Assembly (NCBI GenBank): GCA_021784205.1
Contig: JAJXTB010000117.1
Span: 1 to 7,615, forward strand
Length of the DNA stretch: 7,615 nt
Source: Actinomycetes bacterium
Lineage (GTDB): Bacteria > Actinomycetota > Acidimicrobiia > Acidimicrobiales > RAAP-2
Direction: 5' to 3'
Under the pieces are notes generated by a model. It was not told the DNA's origin. It did not search any database and worked only from the letters and a program-made list of their open reading frames with translations. Numbering within the stretch: the stretch's first letter is position 1; every line of letters begins with the position of its first letter. A program made the position numbers and the translations under genes. Shown here piece after piece: positions 1-5,196 of the stretch.

Positions 1-2
1 CC

Positions 3-485
3 ACGGCCCTGCACGACATTGGCTACACCCAGTCCGAGAATGACCCCGACTACGTCGTTGTCGGTGAGACCCGCAGCTACAGCTTCGACCGGATCACGCG
101 CGCGGTACGCCTGGTGGGCGAGGGGGCTCGTTTCATCGCGACCAATCCCGACCCCACCGGCCCGAGCCTCGAGGGGCCGCTGCCGGCGACGGGCGCCGTG
201 ACCGCGCTGATCAGCAAGGCAACGGGGCGACAGCCGTATTTCGTCGGCAAGCCCAACCCGCTGATGATCCGTTCGGCACTGCGCGAGCTCAATGCCCACT
301 CCGAGACGACCGCGATGGTCGGTGACCGAATGGACACCGACGTGGTGGCGGGACTCGAGGCCGGCCTGCACACGGTGCTGGTGCTCTCGGGCGTCTCGAG
401 CGCCGAGTCGGCGAACCAGTTCCCCTACAAGCCGTCGCGGATCGTCGGATCGGTGGCGGAGTTGGCCACCGAGCTGGAGGCATGA
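3..485 (+). CDS. HAD-IIA family (NagD-like) sugar-phosphate/nucleotide phosphatase, 3' part only
   Basis: The visible 160 residues are the C-terminal part of a HAD-superfamily phosphatase; the reading frame is open from base 3, and the start, with the nucleophile Asp motif, lies upstream of the window. What is seen: a cap/core segment with ATNPDPTGP (visible residues 46-54), the motif III lysine in GKPNP (Lys83), and motif IV GDRMDTDV, whose acidic residues (Asp108, Asp113) bind Mg2+ in this family. This motif order, with a cap between motifs II and III, matches the HAD-IIA group (NagD, phosphoglycolate or p-nitrophenyl phosphatases), which hydrolyse small phosphate monoesters in the cytosol. 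Full-length members are about 250-280 residues, so roughly 100 are missing. The substrate cannot be read from the sequence. The gene ends one base before the convergent response-regulator stop codon. Confidence 0.88.
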   Translation, partial: TALHDIGYTQSENDPDYVVVGETRSYSFDRITRAVRLVGEGARFIATNPDPTGPSLEGPLPATGAVTALISKATGRQPYFVGKPNPLMIRSALRELNAHSETTAMVGDRMDTDVVAGLEAGLHTVLVLSGVSSAESANQFPYKPSRIVGSVAELATELEA

Positions 486-501
486 GTCACCCCGGGGTGA
501 C
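486..501. terminator. Perfect 16-bp palindrome over the convergent HAD/regulator gene ends
   Basis: The bases GTCACCCCGGGGTGAC form a perfect 16-bp inverted repeat. In RNA from either strand it could fold as a 6-bp stem with a CCGG loop. It begins directly after the phosphatase stop (TGA, 483-485) and contains the stop codon and last four codons of the response regulator on the minus strand. No T-run follows on either side, so this is not a canonical intrinsic terminator. A bidirectional terminator or a 3'-end-protecting hairpin is an inference from position and symmetry; chance or a protein-binding site remain possible. Confidence 0.4.
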
Positions 502-1146
502 GAGGCCGCTCTGGTAGGCGAGCACCACCAACTGAGTCCGGTCCCGGGCGTCGAGCTTGGCCAGGATTCGACTGACGTGCGACTTCACGGTGGCGACGCT
601 CATGTGCAGCTCGTCGGCGATCTCGGCGTTGGACGACCCGTGGGCGATGGCGAGCAACACCTCGTATTCGCGCTCGGTCAGGCGTTGGAGGTCGGGCGCC
701 GGCGTGGGCGCTGCCGGACGACTCGTGAATTCGGCGATCAGCCGACGGGTGACGCTCGGTGCCAGGAGGGCGTCGCCGGCCGCGATCACTCGGATGGCGC
801 CGAGCAGATCCACGGGTGGGGTGTCCTTCAGGAGAAAGCCGCTCGCCCCGGCCCGCAGGGCCTCGAAGACATACTCGTCGAGGTCGAAGGTCGTCAACAT
901 CAAGATGCGGGTCCGGCGTCGCGAGGGGCTCGACGTGATGAGTCGCGTGGCCTCGATGCCGTCCATCGTTGGCATGCGAACGTCCATCAAGACGACGTCG
1001 GGGTTCGTCTGGGCGACGACGGTCACGGCCTCGGCCCCGTTGCGGGCCTCACCGACGACCTCGAGATCACTGGCGGAGTTGACGAGCACCTCGAAGCCCG
1101 CCCGAACGAGTGCCTGGTCGTCGACGACGACGACGCGGATCGCCAT
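487..1146 (-). CDS. Two-component response regulator, NarL/LuxR family
   Basis: This 219-residue protein has the two domains of a NarL-type regulator at the usual length. The receiver domain (about residues 3-120) shows the acidic pair Asp9-Asp10, the phosphoacceptor Asp55 in LMDVRMP, the switch Thr85 and the conserved Lys107. A Pro/Ala-rich linker (about 143-153) leads to a LuxR-type helix-turn-helix (about 155-215) with LTEREYEVL, NAEIA and the recognition helix around SVATVKSHVSRI. It should act in the cytosol as a DNA-binding protein whose activity depends on phosphorylation by the kinase encoded just upstream. The ATG start overlaps the kinase TAA by one base (TAATG), which points to translational coupling; only a weak GGGCGG-like sequence precedes it. 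The likely targets, by context, are the divergent region at 2364-2561 and so its own operon and the ABC transporter. The specific signal is unknown. Confidence 0.93.
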   Translation of the reverse strand: MAIRVVVVDDQALVRAGFEVLVNSASDLEVVGEARNGAEAVTVVAQTNPDVVLMDVRMPTMDGIEATRLITSSPSRRRTRILMLTTFDLDEYVFEALRAGASGFLLKDTPPVDLLGAIRVIAAGDALLAPSVTRRLIAEFTSRPAAPTPAPDLQRLTEREYEVLLAIAHGSSNAEIADELHMSVATVKSHVSRILAKLDARDRTQLVVLAYQSGLVTPG

Positions 1147-2363
1147 TAGTCGCCGCCCGTTCTAAGGACGGCGGACACCTCGAAGCCGCCGTCGGGACGC
1201 GCCTTGGCATCGAGCGTGCCGCCAAAGGCGATTGCGCGCTCGCGCATGCCGATCAGACCGTGGGTGGTGCCGCTCACCGAGGCGGTGTGCCGCCGCGGAC
1301 CGGGTTGGTTGACGACCGAGATCAGCACATCGCCCTCGCGGAAGCGGACCTCGATCGTCGTGTCAGCCCCGTCGGCGTGCTTGACCACATTGGTGAGCGC
1401 CTCTTGGATGATTCGGTAGATCGAGAGTTCGAGCCCGAGGGGCAGGTTGGGCGCCGTGCCCTCGAGGCGCCACACCACCGACATCCCCGTGGCGCGCACG
1501 CGCTCGACCAGCTCGGTGACGTCAGACAGACTCGGCGTCGGCTCGAGGGGCGTGTCCGATCCCACCGTGGCGCGCCGCAGCACCGTGATCACGCGTCGGA
1601 GCTCGTCGAGGGACTGCCGGCTCGTCTCCTCGACGGTGGCGAGGGCCCGGCGCGCGTCCTCGGGCTGTTGGTCGATGACGTGACGACCGACGCCGGACTG
1701 GATCGCGATGACGCTAAGGCTGTGGGCGAGAATGTCGTGGAGCTCACGGGCGATCTCGAGCCGCTCCTCGGTGATCGCCCGATGTGCCTCGTCGATCTCC
1801 TGACGCTGACGCTCAGCCGCTTGCTCGGCGAGCGCACGGCGAAAGACGCGTCTTGTCCTGATGCTGTCACCGATGAACCAGGTCGCGAGGGCGAGGAGCA
1901 GATTGAACGTGACGTCGCCCTGGGCACGGTGGTAGTGCGCGGCGACGAGCAGCGCCACCAGGATCGCGCTTTCCACGCTCACCAGCGTGATCAAGGACTC
2001 GCGCCGCGTTCGGGTTATGGCGATCGTGTAGAGCGGTAAGGCGAGCAGCGGCGCTGGGGCGAGCGTGTGGCCGAGCACGGTGGTCGCGACGGTGGCGCCT
2101 CCGACGAGGATCATGGCCGACATCGGTGCGATGCGCCGCCACGCCAGTGGAATGGCGGCGACGAGGAAGATCGAGCCGAGGACCCACCGGTTCGTTCCTG
2201 GCGGGCCGACGTGTTTCGCGTGGGGCAAGACGAAGAAGTGCACGACGAAGACGGTCGCAGTGAAGGCCGCGACCGCGATGTCGATGCCCACCCACTGGCG
2301 CGGCGATATTCGCTCGAGCCACGGCGCACCGGCCACGTCTTCGGCGCCGCTCATCTGAGTCAC
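1146..2363 (-). CDS. Membrane sensor histidine kinase, NarX/DesK type (HisKA_3)
   Basis: This 405-residue sensor kinase has an N-terminal membrane region of about six helices (roughly 26-46, 58-76, 81-99, 103-118, 123-142, 151-167) with almost no extracytoplasmic domain, so it probably senses within or at the membrane. A helical linker (170-200) leads to the HisKA_3 dimerisation domain with the phosphoacceptor His209 in RELHDILAHSLSVI. The HATPase_c domain follows, with the N box QEALTNVVKHA (320-330) and the G box HGLIGMRERA (368-377). It should autophosphorylate at His209 and pass the phosphate to Asp55 of the regulator encoded directly downstream. The chosen start is GTG at 2363-2361, for which I see no Shine-Dalgarno; an in-frame ATG lies three codons later at 2354-2352. 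The gene diverges from an ABC transporter operon, an arrangement common for drug, peptide or envelope-stress sensing. The ligand cannot be deduced. Confidence 0.92.
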   Translation of the reverse strand: MTQMSGAEDVAGAPWLERISPRQWVGIDIAVAAFTATVFVVHFFVLPHAKHVGPPGTNRWVLGSIFLVAAIPLAWRRIAPMSAMILVGGATVATTVLGHTLAPAPLLALPLYTIAITRTRRESLITLVSVESAILVALLVAAHYHRAQGDVTFNLLLALATWFIGDSIRTRRVFRRALAEQAAERQRQEIDEAHRAITEERLEIARELHDILAHSLSVIAIQSGVGRHVIDQQPEDARRALATVEETSRQSLDELRRVITVLRRATVGSDTPLEPTPSLSDVTELVERVRATGMSVVWRLEGTAPNLPLGLELSIYRIIQEALTNVVKHADGADTTIEVRFREGDVLISVVNQPGPRRHTASVSGTTHGLIGMRERAIAFGGTLDAKARPDGGFEVSAVLRTGGD

Positions 2364-2369
2364 GGTCAG

Positions 2370-2375
2370 ACGCTA
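2370..2375 (-). promoter_or_regulatory. Possible -10 element of a leaderless kinase transcript
   Basis: Read on the minus strand, TAGCGT (within GATAGCGT) fits the actinobacterial -10 pattern TANNNT and ends six bases before the kinase GTG. That spacing would put transcription start at or next to the G of the start codon, which agrees with the lack of a Shine-Dalgarno sequence. No convincing -35 is seen at 17-18 bases upstream (AGGCGC region), so the call is tentative. Confidence 0.35.
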
Positions 2376-2382
2376 TCGACTC

Positions 2383-2412
2383 GAGGTGCGCGGCGCCTCC
2401 ATCGCGAGGTGC
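2383..2412. repeat. Cluster of three GAGGTGC-like half-sites
   Basis: GAGGTGC occurs at 2383-2389 and again at 2406-2412 (each preceded by C, giving an 8-bp direct repeat CGAGGTGC at 2382-2389 and 2405-2412). Between them, 2393-2399 reads GCGCCTC, the inverted form with one mismatch. The first two make an inverted repeat with a 3-base spacer. The cluster lies immediately upstream of the possible kinase -10, over the position of its -35 region, where a repressor or activator would act. Function is inferred from position and symmetry only. Confidence 0.4.
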
Positions 2413-2430
2413 AGTGGCCGTCAGTCGCAC

Positions 2431-2473
2431 GGATGACGAGTACGAGCGACGGTGAGATCATCCTCGAGGATGA
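2431..2473. promoter_or_regulatory. Candidate operator: 16-bp palindrome plus a third half-site
   Basis: Positions 2458-2473 read TCATCCTCGAGGATGA, a perfect 16-bp palindrome. Its half-site GGATGA is also present at 2431-2436 in direct orientation, giving three copies of the same hexamer in 43 bases (plus, minus, plus). It sits between the divergent two-component and ABC transporter operons, about 90 bases upstream of the ABC GTG start. NarL/LuxR-type regulators bind inverted repeats as dimers, so the regulator encoded at 487-1146 is the natural candidate. No clear -35/-10 pair for the ABC operon could be placed between here and 2561. Confidence 0.5.
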
Positions 2474-2549
2474 GTCAGATTGGGCCCCGCGGCCGAGTTG
2501 TACCGACTCGTGGCCCGACACACTGGATGGATCCTGGTGGAGCTCGACG

Positions 2550-2555
2550 AGGAGG
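2550..2555 (+). promoter_or_regulatory. Strong ribosome binding site that fixes the ABC ATPase start
   Basis: AGGAGG lies six bases before the GTG at 2562. The reading frame is open far upstream and contains an in-frame ATG at 2433, so this consensus Shine-Dalgarno sequence is the main reason to choose the GTG. Confidence 0.8.
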
Positions 2556-2561
2556 AGAGAC

Positions 2562-3500
2562 GTGATCGACGTACGGGGCGTGACCAAACGCTTCAAAGAC
2601 AACGTGGCGGTAGACGACCTGAACTTCGAAGTGCCGACCGGTGTCGTCACGGGGTTCCTCGGACCGAACGGTTCGGGAAAATCGACGACGATGCGGATCA
2701 TCATGGGCCTGGATCACGCCGACCAGGGCGAGGCGGTGATCAATGGCACGCCCTATTCCAAGTTGGCCCAGCCGCTTCGCGAGGTGGGCGCGCTGCTCGA
2801 GGCCAAGGCGATCCACCCGGGCCGAACGGCCTTTAACCACCTGTGGTTCCTCGCTCAGTCCAACGGGATCCCTCGACGCCGCGTCCACGACGTGATCGAG
2901 CTCGTCGGACTTGACCAGGTCGCCAAACGGCGCGTGGGCAAGTTCTCCCTCGGCATGGGCCAACGACTGGGCATCGCCGCCGCCCTGCTCGGTGACCCGG
3001 GGACGTTGCTCTTCGACGAGCCGATCAACGGTCTGGACCCCGAGGGAATCCTCTGGGTTCGCAACTTGTTGAAGGGACTGGCGAGCGAGGGCCGGACGGT
3101 GTTCGTCTCCAGTCATCTGATGAGCGAGATGGCCCTCACGGCCGACCACCTGGTCGTGATCGGCCGTGGTCGACTCATCTCGACGGGTTCGGTGGGCGAT
3201 TTCATCGCCACCAACGCCGGACAGTACGTGCGCGTACGGACCCCACGCCCCGACGAGCTCGAGGGATTGCTCGAGGCCCAGGGCGCCCAGATCCGTCGCG
3301 AGGGCGATGGGTCGCTCTCGGTGAGCAACCTGTCCGCTGAGCAGATCGGCATCACCAGTGGCAACGCGGGCATCTTCCTCTACGAGCTCTCACCCCAGTC
3401 GGCGTCCCTGGAAGACGCCTTCATGGAGATGACCCGCGACAGTGTCGAGTACCACGGCCACCGCCTCGACGGCGCCACGGCCACCACGAATGGAAAGTAA
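2562..3500 (+). CDS. ABC transporter ATP-binding protein, BcrA/DrrA-like
   Basis: A 312-residue cytoplasmic ATPase that should drive the permease encoded next to it. Motifs in order: Walker A GPNGSGKST (34-42), a Q-loop region where the expected Gln is Glu (GALLEA, Glu80) followed by HPGRT, a variant signature LGMGQ (130-134), Walker B LLFDEP with the catalytic Glu153, the D-loop NGLDPEG (156-162) and the H-loop His185 in VSSHLMSE. The Glu Q-loop and variant signature are, to my knowledge, common in the BcrA-like actinobacterial group. The C-terminal 90 or so residues form the extra domain seen in these exporters. The GTG start follows an AGGAGG site; an in-frame ATG at 2433 would add 43 residues of unlikely composition. 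The stop codon abuts the permease ATG. The divergent sensor pair suggests induction by an exported or toxic compound. The substrate is unknown. Confidence 0.93.
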   Translation: MIDVRGVTKRFKDNVAVDDLNFEVPTGVVTGFLGPNGSGKSTTMRIIMGLDHADQGEAVINGTPYSKLAQPLREVGALLEAKAIHPGRTAFNHLWFLAQSNGIPRRRVHDVIELVGLDQVAKRRVGKFSLGMGQRLGIAAALLGDPGTLLFDEPINGLDPEGILWVRNLLKGLASEGRTVFVSSHLMSEMALTADHLVVIGRGRLISTGSVGDFIATNAGQYVRVRTPRPDELEGLLEAQGAQIRREGDGSLSVSNLSAEQIGITSGNAGIFLYELSPQSASLEDAFMEMTRDSVEYHGHRLDGATATTNGK

Positions 3501-4337
3501 ATGGCGATGAACACCTCTTCTGCAACGGTCTGGTCGAGCACGCTTGCGACGACCCGACCCCAACGAACCTCGGGACTCGTGCGGGCCGAATGGACCAAGA
3601 TGCGCACGGTCCGCTCGACGGTGTGGACGCTGCTCGCGATGGCCGTCATCACGCTGGGCATCGCGGCGCTCGCGGCATCCACCATCGCGAGTCGGTGGAA
3701 CACGTTCTCCGTCGTGAGACGACTCACGTTCGACCCGACGAGCATGTCGCTGCGTGGGCTGCTGTTCAGTCAGCTGATCATCGGCGTACTCGGGGTTCTG
3801 GTCATGAGCGCCGAGTACGGCACGGGCACGATCCGCGCCACACTCGCGGCCGAGCCGCGTCGCGCGCGCGTACTCATAGCCAAGAGTGCCGTGTTCTTCG
3901 TCCTGGCCGCGGTAGTGGGCGAGGTGCTCGCCTTCGGCGGCTTCCTGATCGGCCAGTCCCTGCTCACGAGTCCTGTGCCCCACGCCACGCTCACCCAGCC
4001 CGGCGTGCTTCGTGCCGTCACGGGTGGCGGCCTCGTCATCGCCGTGCTCGGACTCTTCGCCCTGGGGCTCGCGACGATCATCCGCCACTCGGCGGGGGCC
4101 ATTACCGCCTACGTCGGCGTGCTGCTGGTGGTCCCGATCATCCTGCAGACGCTGCCGTCGTCCTTCAGCCAGCCGATCCTCAAGTTCATGCCCTTCACGA
4201 TCAGCAACGCCATGACCTCGGTTGCGTCACAGGGGTCGAGCGCCTTCGGTCCGTGGGTGGGGTTCGCGATCCTCGTCGGCTACGCGATCGTCTCCTTGGC
4301 CATCGGGGGCTGGCTCCTCGCCAAGCGAGACGCCTAA
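3501..4337 (+). CDS. ABC-2 type transporter permease
   Basis: A 278-residue integral membrane protein that forms the transport channel for the ATPase encoded immediately upstream. It has a cytoplasmic N-terminus with the LVRAEWTKMRTVRSTVW segment (26-42) typical of ABC-2 permeases of this kind, then about six hydrophobic helices (roughly 42-62, 86-103, 128-150, 173-194, 199-217, 252-274). After helix 2 comes SAEYGTGTIRATLAAEPRR (103-121), a conserved cytoplasmic coupling-type motif in the family. The C-terminus WLLAKRDA is also typical of the family. The ATG at 3501 follows the ATPase TAA with no gap, indicating one transcript and coupled translation; a second ATG at 3507 is possible. Family members export drugs, lipids or peptides, but the substrate here cannot be assigned. 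Confidence 0.9.
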   Translation: MAMNTSSATVWSSTLATTRPQRTSGLVRAEWTKMRTVRSTVWTLLAMAVITLGIAALAASTIASRWNTFSVVRRLTFDPTSMSLRGLLFSQLIIGVLGVLVMSAEYGTGTIRATLAAEPRRARVLIAKSAVFFVLAAVVGEVLAFGGFLIGQSLLTSPVPHATLTQPGVLRAVTGGGLVIAVLGLFALGLATIIRHSAGAITAYVGVLLVVPIILQTLPSSFSQPILKFMPFTISNAMTSVASQGSSAFGPWVGFAILVGYAIVSLAIGGWLLAKRDA

Positions 4338-4393
4338 CCAGACATCAACGCCGCCACCCGGCGCCGTCGCAGCGATGAGTAGGCTGCCTCGTC

Positions 4394-4400
4394 GGAGGAG
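4394..4400 (+). promoter_or_regulatory. Ribosome binding site that decides the dehydrogenase start
   Basis: GGAGGAG ends four bases before GTG 4405. It favours that GTG over the in-frame ATG at 4375, which has no comparable site. The 67-base gap from the permease stop (4338-4404) also holds a weak 5-bp GC hairpin (CGCCG 4349-4353 with CGGCG 4359-4363) without a T-run, and no convincing promoter. Confidence 0.7.
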
Positions 4401-4404
4401 CTAC

Positions 4405-5187
4405 GTGTCGATTCCTGAACTGTTCAACCTGACTGGTCGTACCGCCATCGTCACCGGCGCGGGTGACGAGAACGGCATCGGCTTTGCCACCGCGCGCCTG
4501 CTCGCCGACCTTGGCGCCACGGTGGTGATCGCTTCGACGAGCGCGAGGATCGAGGAGCGAGTCCGCCAACTCGGCGCCGATCGCGCCACCGGCGTCGTCG
4601 GCGACCTCACCGAGGTGGGCACGGCCACGCGCCTGGTCGAGACCGCGCTGGAACGCTTCGGGGCACTGCACGTCGTGGTGCACAACGCCGGCATGACCTC
4701 GGTAACCGATCCGACGCAGGTGAACGGTGCCATCGAGTCGATCGAGTACGCGGGCTGGCGCAGCGGGATCGCGCGCAATCTCGACACCGCCTACCTCGTC
4801 GCCCGCGCCGCGCTGCCTGAGCTCACGGGTGGCGGGTGGGGGCGATTCATCATGGTTTCGAGCGTGTCCGGCCCGGTCATGGCGATGCGACACGAGCCCG
4901 TCTACGCCGCCGCCAAGGCGGGCATGGTCGGTCTCGCGCGCGCCCTGGCGGTTGACGTCGCGCAGTACGGCGTCACGGTGAACGCCGTGGCGCCGGGATG
5001 GATCAAGACGGGTTCCCAGACGCCGCACGAGGCGGCCCAGGGCGAGGTGACACCGCTGGGGCGCAGCGCCCGACCCGACGAGGTGGCCGCGGCGATTGCG
5101 TGGCTCGCGACTCCCGGCGCGTCCTACGTGACGGGACAGTGTCTGGTCGTCGACGGCGGTAATTCCATCGCCGAAGAGCGCCGGTAG
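4405..5187 (+). CDS. Short-chain dehydrogenase/reductase (SDR), FabG-like
   Basis: A 260-residue classical SDR, a cytosolic NAD(P)(H)-dependent oxidoreductase. The Rossmann glycine motif is at 17-26 (TGAGDENGIG), with two more residues than the standard TGxxxGIG. The structural motif is HNAG (93-96) in place of NNAG. The catalytic set is Asn125, Ser153, Tyr167 and Lys171 (YAAAK). Further family signs are the AVAPGWIKT segment and the C-terminal SYVTGQCLVVDGG. Length and domain order match 3-oxoacyl-ACP reductase-like and sugar or alcohol dehydrogenases, but the substrate cannot be read. The GTG start is chosen for its GGAGGAG site; ATG 4375 would add ten residues rich in Arg. It lies 67 bases after the ABC permease on the same strand, so read-through from that operon is possible. 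Its TAG stop abuts the stop codon of the convergent APC permease. Confidence 0.92.
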   Translation: MSIPELFNLTGRTAIVTGAGDENGIGFATARLLADLGATVVIASTSARIEERVRQLGADRATGVVGDLTEVGTATRLVETALERFGALHVVVHNAGMTSVTDPTQVNGAIESIEYAGWRSGIARNLDTAYLVARAALPELTGGGWGRFIMVSSVSGPVMAMRHEPVYAAAKAGMVGLARALAVDVAQYGVTVNAVAPGWIKTGSQTPHEAAQGEVTPLGRSARPDEVAAAIAWLATPGASYVTGQCLVVDGGNSIAEERR

Positions 5188-5196
5188 TCAGCGCTC
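5176..5196. terminator. Hairpin spanning the zero-gap convergent stop codons
   Basis: GAGCGC (5176-5181) and GCGCTC (5191-5196) form a 6-bp perfect inverted repeat. Its 9-base loop contains both stop codons, TAG (5185-5187, plus) and TGA (5190-5188, minus). Because the structure is symmetric it could form in transcripts from either side. There is no T-run, so canonical intrinsic termination is not shown. A shared bidirectional terminator or a 3'-end-stabilising hairpin is inferred from position. Confidence 0.4.

Noticed and set aside
292..1149. Long plus-strand open frames opposite the response regulator (up to 285 codons)
   Set aside because: They are antisense to a protein with full family motifs, and their translations are low-complexity Arg/Gly/Asp-rich text without any recognisable domain, as expected from GC-rich codon bias.
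1110..2039. 309-codon plus-strand frame opposite the histidine kinase
   Set aside because: Shadow of the kinase gene on the opposite strand; no domain and no ribosome binding site.
2433..2561. In-frame ATG that would extend the ABC ATPase by 43 residues
   Set aside because: The extension has no similarity to ABC N-termini, would run over the candidate operator, and bypasses a consensus AGGAGG placed correctly before GTG 2562.
3390..4088. 232-codon minus-strand frame opposite the ABC genes
   Set aside because: Highly charged, repetitive translation with no domain; it crosses two genuine genes.
4222..4404. Upstream starts for the dehydrogenase (ATG 4222 and ATG 4375)
   Set aside because: The first overlaps the permease gene extensively; the second lacks a ribosome binding site, whereas GTG 4405 has GGAGGAG at good spacing and gives the usual SDR N-terminus.
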